Below, in pieces: positions 28,153-38,700 of a stretch of DNA of 53,340 nucleotides (the first letter of the stretch is position 1; each line of letters opens with the position of its first letter). The notes below the pieces were generated by a model. The model was not told the DNA's origin. It saw only the letters and a program-made list of their open reading frames with translations, and searched no databases. A program made the translations under genes and the position numbers. The DNA lies in assembly GCA_024640885.1 (NCBI GenBank), contig JAHEEC010000020.1:1-53340 (forward strand), given 5' to 3'. Origin of the DNA: Bacteroidota bacterium. GTDB taxonomy: Bacteria > Bacteroidota > Bacteroidia > Bacteroidales > GCA-2748055.

Positions 28153-30117
28153 ATGAAAAAAGTCCTCAAAATAAGCGGAATTGTAATTGGAACGATTGTA
28201 GTGCTAATCTTCTTGATTTTCGAGATCATTTCGGTTACCAAATCTTCAAAGGCAAAAAAGATCTATGCCACACTGGGAGAGGAGGCGCCGGTGATCACCC
28301 TGAATGGAAAGGCATACAGGGATCTGAATAAAAATGGTCTGCTGGATGTGTACGAGGATCCTGACGCCGGAATCGAAGAACGGGTCGGTGACCTGCTGGG
28401 TCAGATGACCCTTGAAGAGAAGGCAGGCACCATGTTCGTGTCAATGATCGGCATGACCTCCAGGGGTGAGCCCTTTGATAAACCGATCCTTTCTACGGAT
28501 CCATTCGATCTGCTGATCACCTTGATGGTTCCGCCTTCCTCTGAGTTACTTGTCACCAAAAAACTCAACAGCATCAACATTCTCAATTCCTATGATCCGG
28601 TTATCATGGCGCGGTTCAACAACAATGTGCAGAAAATTGCTGAGCGGATGCGCCTTGGCATTCCAGTGACCATCGCCACGGATCCCAGGCACCAGGCCGA
28701 TAACAATCCGGGGGCCTCTATTCTTACCACCTCTTTTTCCCAGTGGCCAAACCAGCTCGGACTGGCTGCCACAAGGGATACCCTTCTGGTGCGGGAATTC
28801 GGTGATATCGCCAGGCAGGAGTACCGGGCAGTGGGGATCACCGTGGCCCTTCATCCCATGGCAGACCTGGCCACAGAGCCAAGGTGGGCGAGGATCAACG
28901 GAACCTTCGGGGAGGATGCAGAACTTTCTGCCATGATGACAAAAGCCTATGTGCTGGGATTCCAGGGCGACTCGCTAAACGAAACAAGCGTGGCGTGCAT
29001 GACCAAACATTTTTCAGGAGGAGGGCCACAGATGGACGGGGATGATGCACACTTTGCATATGGCCGCGAACAGGTCTACCCGGGGAACAATTTTGACTAC
29101 CATCTGATCCCGTTTACAAGGGGTGCCTTTCCGGCAAAGACGGCCCAGATCATGCCATATTACGGGATTCCCATGGATCAGACCGGTGAAAATGTGGGTT
29201 TTGCCTTTAACAGGGAAATCATTACAGGACTGCTGCGGGATTCTCTTGGATTTGAGGGAGTGGTTTGTACCGACTGGAACATTATCACCGATGGACCCAT
29301 GGGTGGAGCACGGGCATGGGGAATGGAAGAATTCACCCCGCTGTTAAGGGTCAAGAAGGTGATCGATGCGGGTTGTGACCAGTTCGGCGGGGAGTATGTG
29401 CCCGAACTGATTGTTGAGCTGGTGGAATCGGGCCAGCTCTCCGAAGACCGCATTGATCAGTCTGTGAGGCGGATCCTGAGGGATAAATTCAGGCTCGGAC
29501 TGTTTGAAAATCCCTATGTGGACGAGGGAAGGGCTTCGGAAATTGCAGGAAATCCCCAATTCGTTGAGAAAGGGCAGGAGGCCCAGGCCAAATCCATGGT
29601 CCTGCTTAAAAATGACGGCCTGCTGCCCTTAAAAAATGGAGCGAAGATCTATGCAGAAGGAATGACCAATCCCGGTGCCATAGGCAAATATGGTGAACTG
29701 GTGAAAGATCCTTCTGAGGCTGATGTGATCCTCCTGCGAATCGCCACACCTTATAGCAAACCCAAGGGAAAGAGTATGATCGAAAGATTCTTTCGCCAGG
29801 GACAGCTTTATTACAACCAGGAGGAACTCCAAGAGATCATTGGTCTCATCGAGCAAAAGCCTTCGGTAGTAGTGGCAAATCTTTACCGCCCGGCCATCTT
29901 AACCGAGATCAATGAAAAGTGCGATGCGCTGATGGCCGATTTTGATGCATCCGACGAGGTGGTTGTGGATGTATTATTCGGGAGCAAACCTCCCCATGGG
30001 AAGTTGCCCTTTGAGCTGCCCTCATCCTGGGAGGCTGTGGAAAAGCAGCTGGAAGATGTTCCTTATGATTCGGAGGATCCCCTGTATGAATTTGGATATG
30101 GGCTCTCTTACCAGTAG
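28153..30117 (+). CDS. GH3 family glycoside hydrolase, membrane-anchored
   Basis: A 654-residue beta-glycosidase-like enzyme. Residues 1-30 (MKKVLKISGIVIGTIVVLIF) form an uncleaved N-terminal membrane anchor. The text YRDLNKNGLLDVYEDPDAG then VGDLLGQMTLEEKAGTMF is the usual GH3 entry. The nucleophile is Asp374 in GVVCTDWN. Substrate-binding parts include IPVTIATDPRHQADN near residue 175, KHFSGGGPQMDGDDAH near residue 290, and the second alpha/beta domain with QEAQAKSMVLLKNDGLLPL. The last residues, DPLYEFGYGLSYQ, are the common GH3 end. A fibronectin III domain is missing, which is normal for shorter members. Likely beta-glucosidase or xylosidase; exact sugar not decidable. Regulation by the divergent NUDIX repressor is inferred. 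Confidence 0.92.
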   Translation: MKKVLKISGIVIGTIVVLIFLIFEIISVTKSSKAKKIYATLGEEAPVITLNGKAYRDLNKNGLLDVYEDPDAGIEERVGDLLGQMTLEEKAGTMFVSMIGMTSRGEPFDKPILSTDPFDLLITLMVPPSSELLVTKKLNSINILNSYDPVIMARFNNNVQKIAERMRLGIPVTIATDPRHQADNNPGASILTTSFSQWPNQLGLAATRDTLLVREFGDIARQEYRAVGITVALHPMADLATEPRWARINGTFGEDAELSAMMTKAYVLGFQGDSLNETSVACMTKHFSGGGPQMDGDDAHFAYGREQVYPGNNFDYHLIPFTRGAFPAKTAQIMPYYGIPMDQTGENVGFAFNREIITGLLRDSLGFEGVVCTDWNIITDGPMGGARAWGMEEFTPLLRVKKVIDAGCDQFGGEYVPELIVELVESGQLSEDRIDQSVRRILRDKFRLGLFENPYVDEGRASEIAGNPQFVEKGQEAQAKSMVLLKNDGLLPLKNGAKIYAEGMTNPGAIGKYGELVKDPSEADVILLRIATPYSKPKGKSMIERFFRQGQLYYNQEELQEIIGLIEQKPSVVVANLYRPAILTEINEKCDALMADFDASDEVVVDVLFGSKPPHGKLPFELPSSWEAVEKQLEDVPYDSEDPLYEFGYGLSYQ

Positions 30118-30144
30118 GTTCTGGTCAGGCCGGGGCCGGGATCA

Positions 30145-30609
30145 TTATTTAAACTGGTAAAGGAAGACGACCACCCCTTTGTAGGCCGGTTTCTTGCTGT
30201 CCCTGATCTCCATGACCACTTCAACTTCTGCCTTTGCCGTCCCCCTGAGGTTAATGAGTGATTTCAGGACCGTTTTGATCCTTACCTCGCTCTCCACCAC
30301 AACGGGCTGACCGAATTTAAGGGTTTCGATCCCGTAATTCACCAGCATGGTGATGTTGTTCACCTCAATGATCTGGTCCCACAAATAGGGCAGGACGGAG
30401 ATGCTCAGGTATCCGTGAGCAATGGTTGCACCATATGGACTCTCCTTCTTGGCCCGTGCTTCATCCACATGGATCCACTGGTGATCCAGGGTGGCGTCGG
30501 CAAACTGGTCGATCTGTTGCTGGGTGATTTTATGGTAATCCGAAATTCCCAGCTCTTTTCCTACATGAGTTTCAAACTCATCATAACTGTTGATTACTAG
30601 TTTTCCCAT
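30145..30609 (-). CDS. MaoC-like (R)-specific enoyl-CoA hydratase family protein
   Basis: A 154-residue single hot-dog domain. The hydratase motif with catalytic Asp and His is readable in QFADATLDHQWIHVDEARAK near residue 34, where D-x4-H pairs with the following SPYGATIAHGYLSIS segment near residue 57. Such proteins hydrate enoyl-CoA thioesters or bind acyl chains. A ribosome-binding site (AAGGAG about nine bases before ATG 30609) supports the start. It stands alone between GH3 and the SusC gene; no beta-oxidation or polyhydroxyalkanoate genes are near, so its pathway is unclear. Confidence 0.9.
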   Translation of the reverse strand: MGKLVINSYDEFETHVGKELGISDYHKITQQQIDQFADATLDHQWIHVDEARAKKESPYGATIAHGYLSISVLPYLWDQIIEVNNITMLVNYGIETLKFGQPVVVESEVRIKTVLKSLINLRGTAKAEVEVVMEIRDSKKPAYKGVVVFLYQFK

Positions 30610-30937
30610 CGATAAGACTCCTTATATATATATGTACGGTGGCAAAAATAACCAATTCTTTTGTTTTTATTTTTAAATGTTCACACGGGTCACTGGTCGA
30701 CTATTGGATCAATAGAATTATTGAATTAGCCATTTATATATTTAATTCATAATCAGATATACCTCCCCGGGCCTCCGATTCCTCTGAAAGCCTCCCCTAT
30801 AAAAGGCTGAGTTGTGAACAATCCCAATGGTACAAAGGGATGGAACATTTTAACATTTGTTTGGCAATTCCCATTTAAATGCTATTTTTATGACACTAAA
30901 CTCCTACATCCAAATACTAACTAAAACTAACTTGATT
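30610..30937. other. Intergenic region upstream of susC
   Basis: This 328-base AT-rich gap carries the MaoC ribosome-binding site at its left end and the susC promoter at its right end. A short imperfect palindrome, CTATTG-GAT-CAATAG at 30701-30715, lies between them but is weak. The last 45 bases before susC are A/C-rich and unstructured, a usual susC leader. No gene or RNA could be supported inside. Confidence 0.55.
30860..30890 (+). promoter_or_regulatory. Predicted promoter of the susCD operon
   Basis: TTTG at 30860-30863, a 19-base spacer and TATTTTTA at 30883-30890 fit TTTG-N19-TAnnTTTG apart from the last base. A transcript start near 30897 would give a leader of about 40 bases. No extracytoplasmic sigma or hybrid two-component gene lies nearby. 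Confidence 0.45.
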
Positions 30938-33910
30938 ATGCGCAAATCTAGCATTTGGAAAAGTGGCCTATTGTCACTTCTCCTTATTGGCTTCGCATTC
31001 AGCCTGGCCAGCGCTCAGCAACGAACGGTTACAGGTCAGGTATCCTCCGATGCGGAGGGTCCAATCCCGGGGGTCAACATTGTGATCCAGGGAACAGTAC
31101 AGGGAGCCGTGAGCGATGTAAACGGAAATTTCAGTCTCGTTGTTCCGGGACCGGAATCGGTTCTGGTTTTTTCCTCTATCGGCTATTCGACCCAGGCCAT
31201 TACAGTGGGTGACCAGTCCACAATTAATATTTCACTGGTCGCCGATGTAACTTCACTTGATGAGATCGTGGTCATCGGGTATGGAACTCAGAAGAAGAAA
31301 GAGCTGACCAGTGCCATCGCCAACGTTAAATCTGATGATTTTGTGAAGGGTAACGTAAACAATCCTGCCCAGTTGATTCAGGGTAAGGTGGCCGGTCTCT
31401 CCATAAGCAAACCGGGCGGTAACCCCAATGAAGGATACACCATGCGCCTCAGGGGTATGAGTACCATCGGGGCCAACACCCAGCCACTGGTCGTGATCGA
31501 CGGTGTGGTCGGGGGATCACTTGATAACGTGGATCCCAGCGACATTGAATCCATCGATGTGTTGAAAGATGGTTCAGCTGCAGCCATTTATGGTACCAGG
31601 GGATCCAGCGGTGTGATCATCGTGACCACCAAGAAAGGTCGAAGGGGTACCGCACAGGTTGAATATAACGGATATGTGACCGCCGAATCGGTGGCCAAAT
31701 ATCCCAATGTAATGGATCCGGCTGAGTGGAGGGCGCTCTCAGAAGAGACCGACCTGGGGACCGATTTTGGAGCCAACACCAACTGGTTCGAGGAGACCAC
31801 CCAGACCGCCATTTCACAGGTGCATAACCTCTCCATGTCGGGCGGCACGGAACAGACTACCTACAGGGCCTCCTTTAACATACGCGACGGGGAAGGCGCA
31901 ATTATCAACACCGGGTTCAACCAGCTGAACGGAAGGCTGAACCTGAGGCAAAAAGCCATTAACGACAGGCTCACCGTTGAACTGAATATCGGGGCCACCC
32001 AGCGGGAATCCCAGTATGGATTTAACGAAGCGTTCCGGTATGCCTCCATCTATAACCCGACGGCACCGGTCAGAAGCTCTGACCCGGCCTACGAGATTTA
32101 TGATGGTTATTTCCAACAGGTGCTCTTCGATTATTACAATCCGGTCCAGATCCTTGAGGAGAATCACAATGACGGGAAGGATAAACGCTTAAACGTGGCG
32201 CTGAAAGGAGCCTTTGAGATCATTGACGGATTGACTGTGGATGCATTCTATTCTGTACAGACCCAGAGCTTCCTTAGGGGACGTTACTATGACAAGAACA
32301 GCTACTGGGTCGGTATGGACCGCAACGGACTGGCAGCAAGAAGCCAGGCTGATGACTTCAACCGCCTTTTTGAATCCACCGCGCACTATACTGGTAAGGT
32401 TGGCCAGGCCAATTTCACTTTGCTGGGAGGATACTCTTACCAGGAATTTACCTGGGAAGGTTTCAATGCAGAGGGGGGTGACTTTATCACCGATGCTTTT
32501 AATTACAACAACCTCAGCGCCGCACTCGATTTCAACAATGGGAAAGGTGATGTGGACAGCTACAAGAGCTCTGCCAAACTGATCGCCTTTTTCGGCCGTT
32601 TGAACCTGAATGTGACCGAGAGCTGGTTCCTTACTGCCAGTGCTAGGTACGAGGGCTCATCCCGGTTTGGTGAGGAGAACAAGTGGGGTTTCTTCCCGGC
32701 CGTGGGTGCCGGTGTGGAACTGGCCAACTTCCTTGATGTGGCCGCCATGGATAACCTGAAACTGAGGGCTAGCTTCGGGGTGACCGGGAACCAGCCGCGT
32801 GACAGCTACCTGTCGCTGCTTCGTCTGGGACCCCAGGGCAACTTCTTCTACAACGGAGAGTTCGTCCCGGGTTATGCCCCGGTTAGCAATGCCAACCAGG
32901 ACCTGGGCTGGGAAAAGAAGGCTGAGATCGATGTGGGACTCGACTTCTCATTTTTCGACGGCTCCCTGTTTGGTTCCTTTGACTTCTATACCAGGACCAC
33001 CACCGACCTCCTGTTCGAGTACGAAGTACCGGTTCCGCCGAACCTCTATACACAGGCATGGCTGAACCTTGGGGAGATCAGGAACAGCGGTCTTGAACTG
33101 AACCTGAACTGGAGAGCTGTCCAGACCGGTGATTTCTCTTACAGCCTCTCCATTACGCCTACCTATTACCTGAAGAACGAGCTGGTCTCCCTTTCGGGAA
33201 CATATAATGGTGCTGAGCTCTCATACGGGGTCCGTGACCTCGGTGGGATGGGAGCACCCGGTATGAGCGATGTGCCGTTGGTCAGGGCCGAAGAGGGTCA
33301 ACCCATCGGTCAGCTCTGGGCACTGGTATTCGAAGAAATAGACGAGTCCGGCAACCTGATCCTGAAGGATATCAATGAGGACGGAACTGTGGATCCCCAG
33401 GACCGCCAGGTGGTTGGGAATGGCCTCCCGGATGCAGAATTCGGTTTCGCCAACGTGTTCAGGTATAAGAACCTGGACCTGAACATCACCTTCCGCGGGG
33501 TACTCGGACACGATATCAACAACACCTACCGTGCATTTTACGAGGTGCCGCTGATGATCGGATCCTATAACCTTCCCCGAACGGCTACCGACATGAGGAA
33601 TTCCAGCACCGGTGCCCTGCTGAATAACTCATCAGGGGTATTGTCCGACTATCACATTGAGAGTGGTTCATTCGTATCACTGGACAATGCAAGCCTGGGT
33701 TACAATTTTGATATGTCGGGAAGTTCAGCTTTCAGGAACATCAGGGTATATGTGGCCGGGAACAGGCTTTTCTATATCACCGGCTACAAGGGAGTTGATC
33801 CCGAGCCAAGGTATGAAGATGACGGGAACCCGCTTATCCCTGGCATAGACAGGAGGAATACCTGGTTCAGGACCAGGTCAGTTTCCCTTGGTGTAAACAT
33901 TAGTTTTTAA
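30938..33910 (+). CDS. SusC-like TonB-dependent outer-membrane receptor
   Basis: A 990-residue outer-membrane importer that, with its SusD partner, takes up oligosaccharides or other large nutrients. ATG 30938 gives a signal peptide ending AFSLASAQQ. Domains in order: a carboxypeptidase-like beta-sandwich (TVTGQVSSDAEGPIPGVNIV, residues about 27-110), the TonB-box/SusC linker (LDEIVVIGYGTQKKKELTSA near 114), the plug with GKVAGLSISKPGGNPNE and VLKDGSAAAIYGTRGSSGVI, then the 22-strand barrel ending SVSLGVNISF. It belongs to the shorter class without an N-terminal STN domain. SusD follows after 43 bases. The substrate cannot be read from sequence, and no polysaccharide lyase or hydrolase is in the operon. 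Confidence 0.96.
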   Translation: MRKSSIWKSGLLSLLLIGFAFSLASAQQRTVTGQVSSDAEGPIPGVNIVIQGTVQGAVSDVNGNFSLVVPGPESVLVFSSIGYSTQAITVGDQSTINISLVADVTSLDEIVVIGYGTQKKKELTSAIANVKSDDFVKGNVNNPAQLIQGKVAGLSISKPGGNPNEGYTMRLRGMSTIGANTQPLVVIDGVVGGSLDNVDPSDIESIDVLKDGSAAAIYGTRGSSGVIIVTTKKGRRGTAQVEYNGYVTAESVAKYPNVMDPAEWRALSEETDLGTDFGANTNWFEETTQTAISQVHNLSMSGGTEQTTYRASFNIRDGEGAIINTGFNQLNGRLNLRQKAINDRLTVELNIGATQRESQYGFNEAFRYASIYNPTAPVRSSDPAYEIYDGYFQQVLFDYYNPVQILEENHNDGKDKRLNVALKGAFEIIDGLTVDAFYSVQTQSFLRGRYYDKNSYWVGMDRNGLAARSQADDFNRLFESTAHYTGKVGQANFTLLGGYSYQEFTWEGFNAEGGDFITDAFNYNNLSAALDFNNGKGDVDSYKSSAKLIAFFGRLNLNVTESWFLTASARYEGSSRFGEENKWGFFPAVGAGVELANFLDVAAMDNLKLRASFGVTGNQPRDSYLSLLRLGPQGNFFYNGEFVPGYAPVSNANQDLGWEKKAEIDVGLDFSFFDGSLFGSFDFYTRTTTDLLFEYEVPVPPNLYTQAWLNLGEIRNSGLELNLNWRAVQTGDFSYSLSITPTYYLKNELVSLSGTYNGAELSYGVRDLGGMGAPGMSDVPLVRAEEGQPIGQLWALVFEEIDESGNLILKDINEDGTVDPQDRQVVGNGLPDAEFGFANVFRYKNLDLNITFRGVLGHDINNTYRAFYEVPLMIGSYNLPRTATDMRNSSTGALLNNSSGVLSDYHIESGSFVSLDNASLGYNFDMSGSSAFRNIRVYVAGNRLFYITGYKGVDPEPRYEDDGNPLIPGIDRRNTWFRTRSVSLGVNISF

Positions 33911-33953
33911 TCCTGAAAATGAAGACGATATGAAAGCTAAAGAAAAATATAAC

Positions 33954-35651
33954 ATGAAAAAATCAATATTTCTTATCAAAGGAATACTGATTGTGTTGAT
34001 CATGGCAGGATTTAACCAGTCATGCACCAACCTGGACGAAGAACTCTACGACGCGGTTACACCGGATAACTTTTTCAACACAGAGGAGGAATATGTATCT
34101 GCACTTGGTGCAGCTTACACCCAATTCGGAGATTTTGCCTCCAATGATCCCTTTTCACTTCAGTGTGTTTCCACCGATGAGATGGTGGTCCCCACGCGTG
34201 GACAGGACTGGGATGACGGCGGTGAATGGAGAAGGCTGCACCTGCACTCATGGACCTACGAGGACGGGTATACCAATGGCGGCTGGAACTTTGGTTTCGG
34301 TGGTGTCAATACGGCCAACCGGCTGATCTACCAGTTCACCACCCTCGTAGAGAGCGGACAGGTGGAGCAGGCCACTGCGGATGCATTCATCGCTGAATTA
34401 AAGACGGTCCGGGGCTTCTTTTACTGGCAACTGATCGACCTCTATGGCAATGTGCCCCTGGTCCTTGACTTTGCCACCGCGGAAGCCACACCACCCACGG
34501 TTGACCGGGCACAGGTCTATGCTGCCATTATCAGCGACCTGGAAGAGTCCGTTCCCAAATTATCGGATGCAGTGGACGGAACCACCTACGGCAGGATGAA
34601 CTTTTATGCAGGACAGACCTTGCTGGCAAAAATGTACCTCAATGCAGAGGTTTATACGGGAACTGCCCAGTGGGGCAAGGTGGTCACGGCCTGCGACGAA
34701 GTCATTGATGGCAATCAATATGGGCTTGAGAGCAACTATTTTGCCAACTTTAATGAGGACAATTCAGGATCCGGCGAATTTATCTTTGCCATTCCTTACG
34801 ACCAGGTATTCTTCGGGGGGTTTAACCTTGCCACCCGTACACTGCACTACGGAAGCCAGCAGACTTATAACCTGACCCAGCAGCCCTGGAACGGATTCTG
34901 CACCCTGGAGGAGTTCTACAACTCATACGACGATGCAGATCTGCGAAAGGGAGATGTGGGTACAGTGGATGGTCCCGCAATTAGAAGGGGCAATTTTATC
35001 GCCGGGTATCAGTACAAAGCCGACGGTGATATGGTGACCGATGACGGATTTGAGTCACCCAAGCCTGACAGGCAACCTGCTCCACTGCTTGGAGATCCCG
35101 ATGGTCTGCCCCTCAATTTCGGGAACATCGGTTCGACGCAACCTACCATCAATGAACTGGGCCCCCAGGCTTACCGCCAATCGGGTGTCCGGATCGGGAA
35201 ATGGGAATTTGGCATGGGATCTGATCCCGGAGCCATGAGCAACGATTATGCGGTCTTCAGGTATGCCGATGTGCTCCTGATGAAAGCGGAAGCGCTCTTT
35301 CACCTGGGACAGGCCTCAGAGGCTCTGGTCCTCGTCAACCTGGTCAGAGCACGTGCCGGGCTTGGTGATCTTGTTTCGCTGGACGGTCCCCTCAGCTTTG
35401 ACGTCGCTGCAGGTGATGTACTAGGTGGAGAACTGTTCAACGAGATCGGGCGCGAAATGTTCTCAGAGAACCACAGGAGACAGGATCTCATCCGTTGGGG
35501 ATTCTTCACCGATGTGGACAAATGGGTGCTGCCCTTCTACAATGCCGGTGATGTGTTGACCACCAGCGGGCATACCACTTTATTCCCTGTACACCGGGAT
35601 AAACTGGATGCCAACAAGAACCTGGTTCAGAACCCTGGTTACACACAGTAA
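33954..35651 (+). CDS. SusD/RagB-like nutrient-binding lipoprotein
   Basis: A 565-residue surface lipoprotein that forms the lid on the SusC barrel. ATG 33954 gives MKKSIFLIKGILIVLIMAGF ending NQSCTNLDEE, with Cys24 lipidated; an in-frame ATG at 33930 would add eight residues. Family text includes LYDAVTPDNFFNTEEEYVSA, FIAELKTVRGFFYWQLIDLY near residue 146, which is the SusD TPR-like helix pair, and VFRYADVLLMKAEALFHLGQ near residue 430; the end HRDKLDANKNLVQNPGY is the usual SusD close. The ligand is unknown. A strong terminator follows. Confidence 0.96.
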   Translation: MKKSIFLIKGILIVLIMAGFNQSCTNLDEELYDAVTPDNFFNTEEEYVSALGAAYTQFGDFASNDPFSLQCVSTDEMVVPTRGQDWDDGGEWRRLHLHSWTYEDGYTNGGWNFGFGGVNTANRLIYQFTTLVESGQVEQATADAFIAELKTVRGFFYWQLIDLYGNVPLVLDFATAEATPPTVDRAQVYAAIISDLEESVPKLSDAVDGTTYGRMNFYAGQTLLAKMYLNAEVYTGTAQWGKVVTACDEVIDGNQYGLESNYFANFNEDNSGSGEFIFAIPYDQVFFGGFNLATRTLHYGSQQTYNLTQQPWNGFCTLEEFYNSYDDADLRKGDVGTVDGPAIRRGNFIAGYQYKADGDMVTDDGFESPKPDRQPAPLLGDPDGLPLNFGNIGSTQPTINELGPQAYRQSGVRIGKWEFGMGSDPGAMSNDYAVFRYADVLLMKAEALFHLGQASEALVLVNLVRARAGLGDLVSLDGPLSFDVAAGDVLGGELFNEIGREMFSENHRRQDLIRWGFFTDVDKWVLPFYNAGDVLTTSGHTTLFPVHRDKLDANKNLVQNPGYTQ

Positions 35652-35677
35652 GGATTTATAGATAATTATTTTTTGGG

Positions 35678-35712
35678 AAGCAGGCAATTGAAAAATTGCT
35701 TGCTTTCTTTTT
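35678..35712 (+). terminator. Intrinsic terminator after susD
   Basis: A 12-base-pair stem, 35678-35689 with 35694-35705, has one G-U pair and a GAAA tetraloop, followed by TCTTTTT. It ends the susCD transcript 26 bases after the susD stop. The TTG at 35700-35702, inside the right arm, stands 20 bases before TAATATTG (35723-35730), so a promoter for the next gene may overlap the terminator. Confidence 0.78.
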
Positions 35713-35730
35713 GGGTAAAGCTTAATATTG
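35700..35730 (+). promoter_or_regulatory. Possible promoter for the tandem FG-GAP gene run
   Basis: TTG at 35700-35702, 20 bases, then TAATATTG at 35723-35730, the same -7 octamer as the GH3 promoter. It lies seven bases before ATG 35738 but 55 bases before ATG 35786, which supports the second start. Confidence 0.4.
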
Positions 35731-35785
35731 CCCCACGATGGGAAGCAGAGTTTATTTTGAGACAAATAACGGATTTCAGGGTATT

Positions 35786-38700
35786 ATGGCCGCCCTGGTG
35801 CTGATCGCCGCCTCCCTTGCTTTCTCCTGCAACCGGGGAGCCTCCGGTTCAGAACCCGCTTCCCTGTTTACACTTCTCCCCGGGGATCGAACCGGGATCA
35901 CTTTCCTGAACCAGGTGGATTATACCGAAGAGTATAACACCTATACCTACAGGAACTTTTACAATGGCGCGGGAGTGGGACTGGGTGATTTTAACAATGA
36001 CGGATTCATTGATATCTATTTCTGCGGCAATATCACGGACAACAAGCTATACATCAACAAAGGCGAATTTGTTTTTGAGGATGTCACGGAGCATGCGGGG
36101 GTGGCCTGCAGTGATGTATGGTGCACCGGGGTGAGCATTGCCGATGTGAACGGGGATGGATGGCAGGACATCTATGTCTGCAAGTCGGGAGATCCCGAAG
36201 CTCCGAACCGCCACAATGAATTATTCATCAACAACGGTGACCTGACCTTTACCGAACAGGCGCGCGAATACGGGATCGCTGATATGGGATTGTCCACCCA
36301 TGCCTCTTTTTTTGATTATGACCGGGACGGGGACCTGGACTGTTACCTGTTGAACAATTCGTTTCAGTCGGTAACCCAGTTTGACTTCAAGCCGGAGGAG
36401 CGCTGGAAGCGGGATACCCTGGGAGGAAACAAACTTTATCGGAACGACGGGGGGAGCTTTTCGGATGTGAGCGAGACGGCCGGGATCTATGGGAGCAAGA
36501 TCGGGTTTGGACTGGGGGTGAGTGTGGGTGATGTGAACAGGGATGGATGGATCGATCTCTATATTTCCAACGATTTCTTTGAACGGGATTACCTCTACAT
36601 CAATAAAGGAGATGGCACATTCAGCGAGTCGCTGGAAGAGCAGATGACCGAAATCAGCCTTGGAGCCATGGGGGCCGATGTGGGGGATATCAACAACGAC
36701 ACCTATCCGGACATCTTCGTGACCGAGATGACCGCTGAAGGCGACAGGCGGCTGAAAACAAAGGTTCTCTTCGACAGCTGGGAAACCTATCAGACAAAAG
36801 TGGCCGGTGGCTATCACCACCAGTTTGCCCGGAACGTGCTTCAGCTTAACAACAGGAACGGGTCATACAGTGAAATTGGCCGGTTGAGCGGGGTCTCAGC
36901 CACTGACTGGAGCTGGGGGGCTCTCATCATGGACCTGGATAACGATGGGTGGAAAGATATTTTTGTGGCCAACGGGATCTATAAGGACCTGCTGGACCGT
37001 GATTTTCTGGACCTTTACTCAGATCCCTCGGTGATGAGGACCATGATCCGGACAGAGGAGAGCGCCATATTGAGCATCATTGATCAGATCCCCTCTGAAA
37101 GGATCCCAAATTATGCTTTTCACAACAACGGGGACCTGACCTTTACGAACCTTGCAGCTCCGTGGGGGCTCGCTACGCCCTCCTTTTCCAATGGAGCGGC
37201 CTATGGGGATCTGGATAACGACGGGGACCTTGACCTTGTGGTCAACAACGTCAATATGCCCTCATTTATCTACAGGAATGAGACGCCCCCGGGAGAGAAC
37301 CAGAACTTCCTTACAGTGCAACTCCGGGGATCAGGGGCGAATACTGGGGCCATTGGCGCCGGGGTCACCCTGTTTTATTCAGGAAAGATGCTTTACCAGG
37401 AGCAGGTTCCCATGCGTGGATTCAAATCTTGTGTGGACCACCGGCTTCATTTTGGCCTCGGTCCGTGCAACCTTATTGACTCTCTGATCGTGCAGTGGCC
37501 GGATGGGAGCACAACCCTTACCAGTGACATCCCGGTTAATCAGTTCCTGGAGATGGATCAGCAAAATGAAATGGTCAGGGAAAGGCCGGTGGGTGAAATT
37601 GAATCCCGGCCACTGTTCAGTCCCAAGGATTCCCCGTCGTCGCCGGAATATACCCATGTGGAAGATGAATATTCGGATTTCGATCGTGAAAGCCTTTTGT
37701 TTACCATGTTATCCAACGAGGGTCCACACATGGCAGTGGGGGATGTAAATGGTGACGGATGGGAGGATCTCTATATTTGCGGAGCCAGGGGCACTCCCGG
37801 CACCCTCTTCGTCCAGCTGGGGGGTAAACGCTTCAGAGCGACCAACGAAGCGCTATTCGGGGCCGACAGGATTTCAGAGGAGACCGACTGTGCTTTCTTT
37901 GATGCCGATGGAGATAGTGACCTGGATCTTTATGTCGCCTGTGGTGGAAATGAGTTCTCTTCGAGTTCTTCGGCACTTCTTGACCGGTTGTACCTGAACA
38001 ACGGTCAGGGGGTCTTTTCTAAATCCGGACAACTGCTCCCTGCGGGAAAATATGAAAGCACATCCTGCGTCACTCCTGCTGATTTTGACGGGGACGGGGA
38101 TTTGGACCTGTTCGTGGGCATTCGTTTAACGCCCTTCCAGTATGGAGTTCCGGTCAATGGTTACCTGCTTGAGAATGACGGGAAGGGAAGCTTCTCCAAT
38201 GTATCTGACTCAAACGCACCCGGCCTGAAAGGGATCGGGATGGTCACAGATATGACATGGGCCGATGTGGACAGGGACGGGGACCCGGACATGGCCATCG
38301 TAGGGGACTGGATGCCTGTAAAACTTTTTATAAATAACAACGGAATATTCTCGGACGAATCCCTGCAATTTGGCCTTTCCGGCACCCAAGGGTGGTGGAA
38401 CGTGATTGTGGCCCTGGACCTGGACGGGGATGGTTTTCCGGATTTTGCGCTTGGGAACCATGGCCTTAATTCCCGTTTTAAAGCCTCGGCAGAAAAACCC
38501 GTGACCATGTATGTGAATGACTTTGACCTGAACGGGAGGGTGGAGCAGATCATTTGCACCTATGAGGGTGACCGTTCCTTCCCCCTGGTAATGAAGGATG
38601 AACTTGTCAGACAGATCCCCGTGCTTGAGAAGAAGTATCCCACCTATGACAGTTATAAGGAGCAGACCATGGAGGATATTTTTTCAGCAGAGGTCCTGGA

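Noticed and set aside
30701-30715. Palindrome CTATTG-GAT-CAATAG upstream of susC as an operator
   Set aside because: Arms of only six bases in a long AT-rich gap are likely by chance, and no regulator gene lies near.
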